From positions 1 to 64,000 of the forward strand of contig JAEDCQ010000009.1 in assembly GCA_016294075.1 (NCBI GenBank): a stretch of DNA of 64,000 bases. Direction: 5' to 3'. This DNA is from Lachnospiraceae bacterium. GTDB taxonomy: Bacteria > Bacillota > Clostridia > Lachnospirales > Lachnospiraceae. Under the pieces are notes generated by a model. The model was not told where the DNA came from. It was given only the letters and a program-made list of their open reading frames with translations, and made no database searches. Positions 7,595-16,751 of the stretch are shown piece by piece. Positions within the stretch are counted from its first letter, which is position 1, and each line of letters opens with the position of its first letter. Both the position numbers and the translations under genes were made by a program.

Positions 7595-7623
7595 TATATA
7601 TCTGTTTTAGCCCGTTTTGTCAA
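7595..7623 (-). promoter_or_regulatory. Consensus sigma-A promoter of hup
   Basis: TTGACA (7618-7623), a 17-nt spacer and TATATA (7595-7600) on the minus strand. The -35 box overlaps the last codons and stop of the upstream lipoprotein gene (stop at 7620), so the two genes are transcriptionally distinct but physically overlapping. Confidence 0.8.
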
Positions 7624-8960
7624 GGGTTTTCTGGGTTTTCCTTATTTTCTTCGGATGATTTTTCTTCTGTTTTTTCCTCCTCCACTAAATCAGAAAAAGA
7701 TAAATTCTCATTTGTTACAAGATTTTCAATATTAATCGTATAACTTCTGGTTTCGTATCCGCTAAGCCGCAATGTAATAACATGTATACCTGCTGTTTTC
7801 TTAAAGCTGACGGGGGCGATTCCTATATAAGAGCCATCCATATAAACTTCTACACCCTTAGGGGCATCAATTGTGATTTTTCCTCCCGAGGCTGATGTAA
7901 CATCATTAGAGGATACAGTAGTTGTTTCAGTGGTATTGGAAGAAACAGAGTTCTTATTTTCCTTTTCCATCGTTACCTGAATTGTAGCATTTTCCTGCCC
8001 CACCTTTATATATTGTATAACCGTCTGATAACCGTCTGCTTTTGCCATCATCTGATGAATACCGTACTCTGTTTGAACCGGAGCCGAAATATCAACCTCT
8101 TCACCATCTATATAAACAGCAGCATTATCCGGAGAAACAGCAAATATTAAATTGCCATATTTTTTTACATCCTCTTTTTTTAAATCTCCGATATCCAATT
8201 CCGTTTCTTTGTCTCTTTTAATTGTTACTTTTTTGGTTGCGGAGATACCCTTTGTTGAAAATAAAACATCATATTTTCCTTCCGGAACAACTAGCAGCAT
8301 GTCCTCCTCAATCGGTTTAATAAGGGATTGTCCCACTTCAATCCATCCACCCAGAAAATATTCATCATTTTTTAGGCGGAGATACCCATGCCCTTTATCA
8401 ATATAAATACTATATACAGTATGACCGATCCCCTGCACCCTGAGAGTATCCACCCGGTTAATATCCATGATTTCAACCTGTTTACCCTCCGAATAAATAA
8501 ATAAATCCTCCGGGTACCTGTAAATATCCTCTCCGATTGAGATTTCCTTTGTCCTTTCATCTATGGAAAAATCCGCTACATTTTCTAAAAGAAAAGAAGA
8601 GTCCGATTTCTGAACGGAAGCCAGCATTTTCTTTTCTTTTAAAAAAGTAATATCTACAATATCTCCCTCATTAATCTGCTCCATGGAAACAGAACTGCCG
8701 TATTTATCTGATAAGTTGGTAGTTCCGTTATAATTCAAAGTATAATTGCGCTCTCGTACAATATTAAAAAATGTAATCGTCTTTTCCTGTTTATTAATAC
8801 GTTTAATTACCGCCGTATCTGCACTGTCATACATGCCTGCGCGTGCCGGTATAAATCCGGTTTCCAATTCCTTCTGTGGCTCCTCCTCAAGAGATTTGCC
8901 ACATCCGGTTAATATAAAGCCCAGCGCCAGAAGACATATCAGCTTTATCACTTTGTTCAT
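7620..8960 (-). CDS. PEGA-domain lipoprotein
   Basis: This is a predicted surface lipoprotein of 446 aa. A basic start and a hydrophobic stretch end in the lipobox LTGC, with the Cys at residue 20. PEGA-type beta domains are clear in the second half: one with VYIDGEEVD and HQMMAKADGY (about 268-330), and one with VEVYMDGSYIGIAPVSF and HVITLRLSGY (about 360-412). A Ser/Thr/Asn-rich linker separates them, and an acidic Glu-rich tail follows. PEGA modules are usually envelope-bound and of unknown ligand. The ATG at 8960 is preferred: GGAG lies 6 nt upstream, while an in-frame GTG at 8972 falls within that site. It follows a CotS-type gene by 15 nt, which could hint at a spore or envelope role. 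Confidence 0.85.
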   Translation of the reverse strand: MNKVIKLICLLALGFILTGCGKSLEEEPQKELETGFIPARAGMYDSADTAVIKRINKQEKTITFFNIVRERNYTLNYNGTTNLSDKYGSSVSMEQINEGDIVDITFLKEKKMLASVQKSDSSFLLENVADFSIDERTKEISIGEDIYRYPEDLFIYSEGKQVEIMDINRVDTLRVQGIGHTVYSIYIDKGHGYLRLKNDEYFLGGWIEVGQSLIKPIEEDMLLVVPEGKYDVLFSTKGISATKKVTIKRDKETELDIGDLKKEDVKKYGNLIFAVSPDNAAVYIDGEEVDISAPVQTEYGIHQMMAKADGYQTVIQYIKVGQENATIQVTMEKENKNSVSSNTTETTTVSSNDVTSASGGKITIDAPKGVEVYMDGSYIGIAPVSFKKTAGIHVITLRLSGYETRSYTINIENLVTNENLSFSDLVEEEKTEEKSSEENKENPENP

Positions 8961-8975
8961 TTCATTCTCCACGTT

Positions 8976-9968
8976 TTACCAATACTTCTCAAATAGTTCC
9001 TGTATCAATCTGTTTTTTGCAGTCTCCTGTTCCAAAAGCTTTTGCAGTTTCTCACCGTTTTTTGACGACATCCATGCTTTGGGGCTGTTGTAATAAAAAT
9101 TAACAATCTTCCAAAATTTTTCAGGATAGCTGAACCGGTATTTTAATTGCAGAAAATCCTCTTCCCTCAGAGTCCTTTCTTCTGCGTATGTAGAAAGCAG
9201 CTCTTTTCCAAGTGATACATCCCAATTATTTTTTTCCAACAGCTTCCGCACAAATAAGTATACATCTTTTACCGGATTGTCTACGGATATTTTTTCAAAA
9301 TTAATAATATTACAATGCTCCGGTTCTATCAGAATATTATGATATTGATAATCGCCATGGCACATTGTATTATCATGCAGAATGGACGAGAGCCATCCGT
9401 CTAAATCTTCCTGATATAATTTTTCCGTAACAGAAACAGCCTTCTCCCGGAAAAAATCATAGTGTTGCTGCAAAAAAAGTTCAAACTCCGATTTTTGTCC
9501 TTTTTCTTTTAAATAACGACGAACACGGTGTAATTCTGCATTATGCTTTTCAATCTCCCGTAAAAGAGGCAACTGCTTTGGAGCCAAAAGAGAATTCTCC
9601 GCTGCTCCTTCCATCGCTTTATGAAGCCTCGCCAATGCACGGATACTTTTTTGGCATTCAGTCTTTTCTTTAATATTACACTCTTTTGCATTAAAATAGC
9701 TTTTTACAATGTAAGTTGTTCCGTCAAAATCAATACAGGCATTTTCGCCCTCTTTATTAGGAATGATTTCTTCTATATCAGGATACCCGTTCCCGCGGAT
9801 TCGTTTCAAAGCCTCCGCAATAAATGAAAGTCTCTGTAATGTTCCTTTATACTCTTTTAAAATAAAGATTCCTTCTTTTGTCTCAAAAAGAATGGAACCC
9901 CTTCCTTTCCAGGTCCGCTCAACAACAAAATCATACTGCTCTAAAATACTAACCGCCCGGTCATTCAT
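8976..9968 (-). CDS. CotS-family spore coat kinase-like protein
   Basis: The 330-aa protein has the aminoglycoside-phosphotransferase/kinase fold found in the CotS/YutH spore coat family. An N-lobe carries FILKEYKG (candidate ATP-binding Lys 38). The catalytic loop CHGDYQYHNIL (203-213) keeps the Asp and Asn. The metal-binding Asp normally found in IDFE is replaced: the segment reads IINFEKISVDNP (221-232). Catalysis may therefore be lost, or this may be the form usual for the clostridial branch. It lies 77 nt downstream of cca and 15 nt before a PEGA lipoprotein. The coat role is inferred from family; no other coat genes are nearby. Confidence 0.8.
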   Translation of the reverse strand: MNDRAVSILEQYDFVVERTWKGRGSILFETKEGIFILKEYKGTLQRLSFIAEALKRIRGNGYPDIEEIIPNKEGENACIDFDGTTYIVKSYFNAKECNIKEKTECQKSIRALARLHKAMEGAAENSLLAPKQLPLLREIEKHNAELHRVRRYLKEKGQKSEFELFLQQHYDFFREKAVSVTEKLYQEDLDGWLSSILHDNTMCHGDYQYHNILIEPEHCNIINFEKISVDNPVKDVYLFVRKLLEKNNWDVSLGKELLSTYAEERTLREEDFLQLKYRFSYPEKFWKIVNFYYNSPKAWMSSKNGEKLQKLLEQETAKNRLIQELFEKYW

Positions 9969-10044
9969 CTTTCCCGCTCCTTAATAAGATATTATCCGTA
10001 GGTTCGGATGTTCTATCTTATGAAAAAGACACGGAAAGTATGAA

Positions 10045-11367
10045 TTATTCCTTTCTTGAAATGCAGGATAATAAATACTCTTTTGTATTTAAGGAAGGCT
10101 CCTTTAATACCAGATTAAGCATTTCCTGTAATGCTTCACCGATTTCTTTCCCCGGCTTCATTCCCGCCGCAATCAAATCACTGCCGGTAACAGCCAGCAT
10201 TTTGATTGAAACACAATCTCCGTTCTTTAAAACTGTCTGATATATTTCCTCTAATTGCTGTAATTCTTTTTCTTTTTCTTCCCTTTTAAACATACTCTGG
10301 GAAAGAAAATCTGCCCTTTTTACTTCTAACAGAATCGGAAACAGGTCCTCTCCTATCTTTACAACGGCACGTCTGACACCCTCCGGTGTCAGCTTAATCT
10401 TTAAATCATGATAACTGACAAGGCGAACTACTTTTTGCCTTGTATCATTATCAAAGCGAAGCCTCTTCATAATTCTGTCTGCCATTTCCGCCGATATTTT
10501 TCCGTGACCGTAAAAATGGTCAACTCCCTTTTCATCTACCGATTTTGTTACGGCTTTTCCCATATCATGAAACAACATGGCAAACCTAAGCACTTTATCT
10601 GCACGTACAAACAAAAGAGAATGCAGAATATGCTCACCGACACTGTAGCAATGATGCGGATTATTCTGCTCCGTTTCCATTGCTGCATCAAATTCCGGTA
10701 AAAATACGCCTGTCATTCCCAGCTCATACGCTTTACGCAAATAATCCGGGTGTTCCGAAATCATAAGCTTTGTCAATTCTGTACAAATTCTTTCGGCACT
10801 GATTTTAGAAAGAGTCGGAGCAAGCTTATTGATTGCCTGCCCCGTTGTAAATTCAATCTCATATCCAAGCTGACCGCTGAAGCGAACCGCACGCATCATA
10901 CGAAGAGCATCCTCCGTAAAACGTTCTTCCGGATTCCCTACACAACGAATTATTTTTGCTTCCAAATCCTGTATTCCGCCGAATTCGTCAACAATACCGG
11001 TTTTATCATTGTATGCCATCGCATTGATAGTAAAATCTCTTCTTTTTAAATCCTCTGAAAGACAGGATGTAAATACAACCTCCTTCGGATGACGTGCGTC
11101 CTCATATTCTCCGTCTATCCGGTATGTCGTTACTTCAAAGGTCTCTTTTCCAATCAGTACCGTTACGGTTCCATGTGCAATCCCGGTATCTATCGTGCAC
11201 GGAAATAATTTCTTTACCTCTATGGGAGAGGCATTTGTCGTAATATCCCAATCATCCGGATTTTTGTGCAGAAGCGTATCCCTGACACAGCCGCCCACTG
11301 CATATCCTTCAAAGCCTGCATTTTCTAAAGTTGTAATAATTGTCTTTACATTTTCAGGTAATTTCAT
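10045..11367 (-). CDS. cca: CCA tRNA nucleotidyltransferase with HD domain
   Basis: This enzyme adds or repairs the 3' CCA of tRNAs without a nucleic-acid template. The class II nucleotidyltransferase head shows YAVGGCVRD (22-30), the metal-binding DDWDITT (38-44) and SEDLKRRDFTINAMAYN. The tail contains an HD phosphohydrolase motif, FAMLFHDMGKAV, with YGHGKISAEMA, known from many bacterial members as a 2',3'-cyclic phosphodiesterase/phosphatase domain. Length of 440 aa fits the HD-containing type. It begins 11 nt after ackA, suggesting co-transcription in a proS-ackA-cca run. Confidence 0.93.
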   Translation of the reverse strand: MKLPENVKTIITTLENAGFEGYAVGGCVRDTLLHKNPDDWDITTNASPIEVKKLFPCTIDTGIAHGTVTVLIGKETFEVTTYRIDGEYEDARHPKEVVFTSCLSEDLKRRDFTINAMAYNDKTGIVDEFGGIQDLEAKIIRCVGNPEERFTEDALRMMRAVRFSGQLGYEIEFTTGQAINKLAPTLSKISAERICTELTKLMISEHPDYLRKAYELGMTGVFLPEFDAAMETEQNNPHHCYSVGEHILHSLLFVRADKVLRFAMLFHDMGKAVTKSVDEKGVDHFYGHGKISAEMADRIMKRLRFDNDTRQKVVRLVSYHDLKIKLTPEGVRRAVVKIGEDLFPILLEVKRADFLSQSMFKREEKEKELQQLEEIYQTVLKNGDCVSIKMLAVTGSDLIAAGMKPGKEIGEALQEMLNLVLKEPSLNTKEYLLSCISRKE

Positions 11368-11378
11368 TACTACCTCGA

Positions 11379-12575
11379 TTATTTTATTAAACGAACGGTT
11401 TCTCTTGCAATTGCGAGTTCTTCATTTGTCGGAACTACCATGGTTACGACCTTATCTGTGTCCTTAGAAAGAATAACTTCCTCTCCGCGAAGCTTATTCT
11501 TCTCTGTATCAATGCTTGTTCCCAGCCATTCCAGATACTCACCAATCATAACTCGCATCTGCTGGTTATTTTCACCGACACCTGCAGTAAACGCGATTAC
11601 ATCCACGCCCTTCATAGCCATAACATATGCTCCGATATATTTTGCTACCCTGTATGCATATGCTTCCAAAGTATCCTTCGCCTTTTCGTTTCCGCGGTCT
11701 GCTGCTGTCACAAGGTCGCGGAAGTCACTGGAAATTCCGCCGGATAATCCCAATACACCGGATTTCTTATTGCAAACGGATATAACTTCATCGGCTGTCA
11801 TATTCTCTTTTTCTGCAAGGAATCCGACAATTGCCGGATCAATATCTCCGCAGCGTGTTCCCATAATTAATCCTTCAAGCGGTGTAAGACCCATGGAAGT
11901 ATCTACGGATTTTCCGTGATCTACTGCGGAAATGGAAGCCCCGTTGCCTAAATGACAAACGACAATTTTTAAATCGTCTCTGTTTTTCCCGATAATTTCT
12001 GCAGCACGTTTCGATACAAAATCATGACTTGTCCCGTGGAAACCATATCTTCTTACTTTATATTTTTCATAATATTCATAAGGAAGTCCGTATAAATACG
12101 CTTTCTTCGGCATCGTTTGATGGAATGCCGTATCAAATACCGCTACCATGGGAATCTTTGGCATAATGGCCTTGCAGGAATTAATACCAATCAGGTTTGC
12201 CGGATTGTGTAAAGGAGCAAGATCGTTGCATTCTTCAATTGCTTTCTGCACCTCATCATCTATCACAACGGAGCTTGCAAACTTTTCTCCGCCATGTACA
12301 ATGCGGTGGCCGACAGCATCTATTTCATCTAATGATTTGATTACACCGACTTTTTCATCCGTCAGCTTCTCTATTACCAAACGGACCGCATCGGTATGGT
12401 CTGCCATCGGTATCTCTGTTGTGCTCTTTTCACCGCCCTTCGGTGTATGCGTAATAGCACTTCCGTCAATGCCGATTCTTTCACAAAGTCCTTTTGCCAG
12501 CACTTCTTCGGTCTCAGAAGAAATCAACTGATACTTTAAGGATGAACTGCCACAGTTAATAACTAAAACATTCAT
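11379..12575 (-). CDS. ackA: Acetate kinase
   Basis: Acetate kinase interconverts acetyl phosphate + ADP and acetate + ATP, the main substrate-level ATP step of acetogenic fermentation. The 398-aa product begins MNVLVINCGSSSLKYQL (phosphate-binding signature) and contains GHRIVHGGEKF, CHLGNGASISAVDHGKSVDT and GTRCGDIDPAIVGFL, the conserved acetate-kinase blocks. Length is standard. No phosphotransacetylase gene (pta) lies beside it in this window, unlike in many Clostridia; it sits between proS and cca instead. A GGAGGTTGTAAC site precedes the ATG. Confidence 0.97.
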   Translation of the reverse strand: MNVLVINCGSSSLKYQLISSETEEVLAKGLCERIGIDGSAITHTPKGGEKSTTEIPMADHTDAVRLVIEKLTDEKVGVIKSLDEIDAVGHRIVHGGEKFASSVVIDDEVQKAIEECNDLAPLHNPANLIGINSCKAIMPKIPMVAVFDTAFHQTMPKKAYLYGLPYEYYEKYKVRRYGFHGTSHDFVSKRAAEIIGKNRDDLKIVVCHLGNGASISAVDHGKSVDTSMGLTPLEGLIMGTRCGDIDPAIVGFLAEKENMTADEVISVCNKKSGVLGLSGGISSDFRDLVTAADRGNEKAKDTLEAYAYRVAKYIGAYVMAMKGVDVIAFTAGVGENNQQMRVMIGEYLEWLGTSIDTEKNKLRGEEVILSKDTDKVVTMVVPTNEELAIARETVRLIK

Positions 12576-12629
12576 GTTACAACCTCCGTTTATATTGATT
12601 ACTGATATCTGAAATAAAATCCGTCTGCT

Positions 12630-14066
12630 TTAATATGCTCTGCCCCAATAAACCATTTTCTTAGCCGGTTTGCCGCAGCATACACAGGTATCGCTTAATT
12701 GCTCCTGTTCAAAAGGCATGCATCTGCTTGTTGCTGAGTATTTTTCTTTAATAATATCTTCGCATTCCTGCTCTCCGCACCACATAGCTTTTACAAAACC
12801 GGGAGTTTCATTCAGAATCTTTTCCAGCTCATCCATGTTCGTTGCAACATATGTATGTGCATCACGGTGCTCCCTTGCTCTTACCAGCATATCCTTCTGA
12901 ATCGTTTCCAGAAGCTCTGTTACTTTATCGCCCAGTTCATCCAAAGAAATTTCCATCTTTTCATGATTATCACGACGAACCAGAATACATTTGTTTGCCT
13001 CGATATCCTTAGGACCGATTTCCACACGAATCGGAATGCCTCTCATTTCCTGTTCTGAGAATTTCCATCCCGGACTCTTATCTGCGTCATCTACCTTTAC
13101 ACGGCATCCCTTCGCAGCCAATAATTCCTTTAATTCGGCGGCTTTTTCCAGAACTCCTTCTTTTTTCTGCATAATCGGAACAATCATAACCTGCGTAGGC
13201 GCTACAAGTGGCGGCAGTACCAATCCGGAATTGTCTCCATGTACCATAATAATGGCTCCGATTAATCTGGTTGTCATTCCCCATGAAGTCTGATGAACAT
13301 ATTTTAATGTATTATCCTTATCTGTAAACTGAATACCGAATGCTTTCGCAAAGCCGTCTCCGAAGTTGTGGCTTGTACCGGACTGCAGCGCTTTTCCGTC
13401 ATGCATTAATGCCTCGATTGTATAAGTTGCTTCCGCACCCGCAAATTTTTCTTTGTCTGTTTTGCGCCCTCTGATAACGGGCATAGCCAACACTTCTTCA
13501 CAGAAATCGGCATAAACATTCAACATCTGAATGGTACGATCCTCTGCTTCCTGTGCCGTTGCATGAGCAGTATGTCCTTCCTGCCATAAGAATTCTCTGG
13601 AACGAAGGAATGGTCTTGTCTCTTTTTCCCAGCGTACAACAGAACACCACTGGTTATATACCTTCGGCAAATCTCTGTAAGAGTGAATATCGTTTTTATA
13701 AAAATCACAGAAAAGAGTTTCTGACGTCGGACGTACACAAAGTCTTTCCTGTAAAGGATTCAACCCCCCATGTGTTACCCATGCAACCTCCGGTGCAAAT
13801 CCTTCTACATGATCCTTTTCTTTCTGTAATAGACTTTCCGGTATAAACATCGGCAGATAAACATTTTCTACCCCGGTTGCTTTAAATCTTTCATCCAATT
13901 GCTTCTGAATCAACTCCCAGATTGCATATCCGGCGGGCTTAATCACCATACAACCTTTCACACTGGTATAATCAATCAACTCTGCCTTTTTTACTACATC
14001 CGTATACCATTGTGCAAAATCCTCTTCCATAGAAGTAATCGCTTCTACCAACTTCTTCTCTGCCAT
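12630..14066 (-). CDS. proS: Prolyl-tRNA synthetase, short form without editing insertion
   Basis: Class II aminoacyl-tRNA synthetase that charges tRNA-Pro. At 478 aa it belongs to the archaeal/eukaryotic-like type: class II motifs 1-3 are present (motif 2 around WEKETRPFLRSREFLWQEGHT), but the approximately 180-residue INS editing domain of the E. coli type is absent. A C-terminal anticodon-binding domain is followed by the zinc-binding-like extension ending in VYWGRAY. It has its own near-consensus promoter (14100-14128) and an AAAGGAG ribosome site, and heads a likely proS-ackA-cca transcript. Confidence 0.94.
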   Translation of the reverse strand: MAEKKLVEAITSMEEDFAQWYTDVVKKAELIDYTSVKGCMVIKPAGYAIWELIQKQLDERFKATGVENVYLPMFIPESLLQKEKDHVEGFAPEVAWVTHGGLNPLQERLCVRPTSETLFCDFYKNDIHSYRDLPKVYNQWCSVVRWEKETRPFLRSREFLWQEGHTAHATAQEAEDRTIQMLNVYADFCEEVLAMPVIRGRKTDKEKFAGAEATYTIEALMHDGKALQSGTSHNFGDGFAKAFGIQFTDKDNTLKYVHQTSWGMTTRLIGAIIMVHGDNSGLVLPPLVAPTQVMIVPIMQKKEGVLEKAAELKELLAAKGCRVKVDDADKSPGWKFSEQEMRGIPIRVEIGPKDIEANKCILVRRDNHEKMEISLDELGDKVTELLETIQKDMLVRAREHRDAHTYVATNMDELEKILNETPGFVKAMWCGEQECEDIIKEKYSATSRCMPFEQEQLSDTCVCCGKPAKKMVYWGRAY

Positions 14067-14099
14067 TTGAGATTCTCCTTTCCTTTATCATATTGCTTC

Positions 14100-14128
14100 A
14101 TTATAGTGTTTTTTTGTAACAAAATCAA
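14100..14128 (-). promoter_or_regulatory. Promoter of proS
   Basis: TTGATT (14123-14128), 17-nt spacer, TATAAT (14100-14105) on the minus strand. Transcription would start about 27 nt before the proS ATG. It lies between the upstream membrane-protein stop and proS. There is no room for a T-box leader. Confidence 0.75.
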
Positions 14129-14142
14129 CTTCCCCGATAAAA

Positions 14143-15117
14143 CTATTCATTGTTATTTTGCTTTGTTTTAAAAAGCATTACCCATATATTTTTATATAAG
14201 ACAATTCCCAGCGGTCCTTTGACAATTCCGGCCACCCCAAACAATTTTATGCCTGCAAAAATAGATATTAACAAAATAACCGGTAATATACCAAGCCCTT
14301 TTCCAACAAGCTTTGGCTCTAAAAGCTCCCTGACTCCGATACAGACAATATAAATAAACAGACAAATGACCCCTTTCATAATTTCTCTCTCCAAAAAGAA
14401 GATCAGAGAAGTGGGAATCAATACAATTCCGGTTCCGATAAACGGAAGCGCGTCCAGAATTCCTGCTAAAATGCCAAGCAGAATAGGTGATGTGATACCG
14501 ATGCAATAAAAGCCTGCAATACAGATACCCATAATAATTATAATCAATATCATCTGCGCCTTTAGATACATACCGGCTGTTCGTAATATTTTCCCGACAA
14601 TGTCCATAAATGAATCCAACGCACCTATTTTGTGTACCTTACTCATTAATCCGTCAAAATCTTTTGCCATTAAGATGGTTGCAATCAGATAAATTCCGAT
14701 ATATGCAAGTACCGGGAAAACCTTCTGTATATAAGAGACTGTATTTTTCAGTATCTCCGGAAGAAGATCATGTAGGATGGCATTTCCCGAAGTCAAAAAA
14801 AGCCTGTCCTTCCATTCTAAAACATGCGGCAGAGTTTCTTCCACGCTCCCACCTGATATTGCAATAATGACCCAGATTAATGAGAGAATAATAATGGCAA
14901 GAATGCCTAATACCAGAAACATGGTGATGGTTTTTCTGATTTTCCACTTTACTTCCAATTTATACAACAGAGGATAAAACGCATAAACTGTCAGATACGC
15001 CAAAAGAAAGGGGGACAATAACGGAAAAATATACTTTAAAAAAAGAAATAACAGAAGTGCAAGCATCACTCCTGTTACCATTTCTTTTCTGTATTTTAAA
15101 ATCATATCCATACCCAT
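14143..15117 (-). CDS. AI-2E/YtvI-type membrane protein (sporulation-associated family)
   Basis: This 324-aa polytopic protein belongs to the AI-2 exporter (PerM/YtvI) superfamily. Hydrophobic segments occur at about 13-50 and 60-85, followed by a soluble stretch and then four to five helices from about 135 to the end. The C-terminal half has the conserved LAGILDALPFIGTGIVLIPT motif. In spore formers the YtvI branch is annotated as a sporulation integral membrane protein. The presence of yabP/yabQ and spoIIE in the window makes that branch plausible, but substrate and role are not visible. A start three codons in (15111) is better spaced from its AGG. Confidence 0.75.
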   Translation of the reverse strand: MGMDMILKYRKEMVTGVMLALLLFLFLKYIFPLLSPFLLAYLTVYAFYPLLYKLEVKWKIRKTITMFLVLGILAIIILSLIWVIIAISGGSVEETLPHVLEWKDRLFLTSGNAILHDLLPEILKNTVSYIQKVFPVLAYIGIYLIATILMAKDFDGLMSKVHKIGALDSFMDIVGKILRTAGMYLKAQMILIIIIMGICIAGFYCIGITSPILLGILAGILDALPFIGTGIVLIPTSLIFFLEREIMKGVICLFIYIVCIGVRELLEPKLVGKGLGILPVILLISIFAGIKLFGVAGIVKGPLGIVLYKNIWVMLFKTKQNNNE

Positions 15118-15172
15118 TTCCTGCCTTTCATAACTGCCTCTTTTCGCAGCTGATGTATTATCCGGACTATTT

Positions 15173-16732
15173 TTAAACAGGATTAGTATGCGCTTTTTTC
15201 CCCTTATTATGAATTAAATTACTTCCCATTCCCAAAAAAACATACAAAAACGGAGTACAGCATACCTGCTCATAACCAAAAATATTATGTGCCATATATG
15301 ATAGGATGCATAAAGCAAACGCCGGCAGAAGACCGCATTCTTTTCTGTTTTTTACAAACAGATAAATACCGCTTCCGAGCATAAAAATATAAGAAAACAA
15401 GCCCAAAATCCCCAAATTAAAAAGCTTGGTCAGATATTCGTTATGTGCGTTCGTCAGAATAAGCTCACCCCAGAAAGCTCTCATCTTTTGTGCATATTCC
15501 GGCACGGATGCATGATAAAAAGAAAAACAATCCGGTCCTACTCCTATTAATTTTCGTAAACACGGAAGCTCTAAATATGTTTCACAAGTAAATCTCCATG
15601 AAAAGCCGCGGGCATTTCCCCAGATATCGTTAAACAGCAGGTAATTATTCTCGTTCAGATATCCAAAATGCCTGTAAAGAAATCCGGATGAATTCAGTGT
15701 AATAAATATAACCGTGATTGCTACCGCCAATCCCACTACCGCTGACAGGCTCCAAAAAAGCCTCCTGCCTGTCTTTTCCGGATATACTTCATTTCCACTG
15801 TGGCTTTTTTTTCTTATGTACACATAATAAATAATCGCAAGCAGCACAAAACAAAACGGCGATGCAGGACTTTGTGTCATAAATAAGGATAACTTATCTA
15901 ACGGAATCATATGTCCTGCAAACAATCTTTGACAGACTCCCATAAAAGTGAAGCTTCCCGATACTAACAGCAGCACTTCTAAAAATCTCTGCATCTCTTT
16001 TGTCCCATCAAAAGACAAATAAAATAAGAGCAATAATACCGTAAACAAAGAGAGGAATGCACTATCCGTATTTTGTGTTACCAATGAACTCATTGCAATA
16101 AATGAATATATTCCTGCCAAAACTCGCATACGCTTATCTTCCGCACTGTAGAACAAATACAGTCCAATCGGAAATACCGTACAGAGAAAGCTCGAATACC
16201 AACTGGATTGACCCATCGTGGATAAGAATAAAATCTTATATTCCAACGAAAGATTTCCGTATATCCATAATGCATCCACATCAAAACGGTGCAGGATTGC
16301 AACCAGAAAAACGATAGCGGAAGATACTAACAATAAATATACGAACCCTTTTTGATATTTCCACACTCTTGAAACAAGAAAATAAACTGCCATAAAAAGA
16401 AGCTGGGTTAAATAACCCATATTCCATCCGGAAGCTCCGACAAATCCTTCCTTCTTAAAATCACTGAACAGATAAGATGCCGTTGTGCAGAAAAAATAAC
16501 TTAACACCGCATAATCCAAAACCGAAAATCGTACCCGTTCTGTAGTAAAAAATTTTTCTCTTTTTAATATTTTTTTTAAAACATGGATACAGAACAGTAA
16601 AAAAAATATCACTATACAGGCAATGGTCGAATACTGAAATATCTTATATTTCGCCTCTCCCATTCCGGTATACTGATATTTATAAAACAAAGGGAAAAAC
16701 CCGAGCAAAACAAATAAATAAACGGAAACCAC
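15173..16732 (-). CDS. O-antigen ligase/polymerase-like membrane protein (Wzy_C family)
   Basis: The 519-aa protein has about eleven or twelve hydrophobic helices and one large external loop (about 350-410) before helices near the C-terminus. That loop contains FGYLNENNYLLF, RGFSWRF, LRKLIGVGPDCF and LILTNAHNEYL. The GVGPDCF and NAHNEYL pattern is characteristic of O-antigen ligase/polymerase (Wzy_C) proteins. In a Gram-positive it would join or polymerise cell-surface glycan on a lipid carrier, but no other glycan genes are adjacent. The start is GTG behind GAGGAAATTTT. It follows a pseudouridine synthase gene by 19 nt on the same strand. Confidence 0.75.
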   Translation of the reverse strand: MVSVYLFVLLGFFPLFYKYQYTGMGEAKYKIFQYSTIACIVIFFLLFCIHVLKKILKREKFFTTERVRFSVLDYAVLSYFFCTTASYLFSDFKKEGFVGASGWNMGYLTQLLFMAVYFLVSRVWKYQKGFVYLLLVSSAIVFLVAILHRFDVDALWIYGNLSLEYKILFLSTMGQSSWYSSFLCTVFPIGLYLFYSAEDKRMRVLAGIYSFIAMSSLVTQNTDSAFLSLFTVLLLLFYLSFDGTKEMQRFLEVLLLVSGSFTFMGVCQRLFAGHMIPLDKLSLFMTQSPASPFCFVLLAIIYYVYIRKKSHSGNEVYPEKTGRRLFWSLSAVVGLAVAITVIFITLNSSGFLYRHFGYLNENNYLLFNDIWGNARGFSWRFTCETYLELPCLRKLIGVGPDCFSFYHASVPEYAQKMRAFWGELILTNAHNEYLTKLFNLGILGLFSYIFMLGSGIYLFVKNRKECGLLPAFALCILSYMAHNIFGYEQVCCTPFLYVFLGMGSNLIHNKGKKAHTNPV

Positions 16733-16751
16733 AAAATTTCCTCCTCATTTA

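Noticed and set aside
14067..14142. T-box or other leader before proS
   Set aside because: The promoter is only about 27 nt from the start codon, leaving no room for a structured leader.
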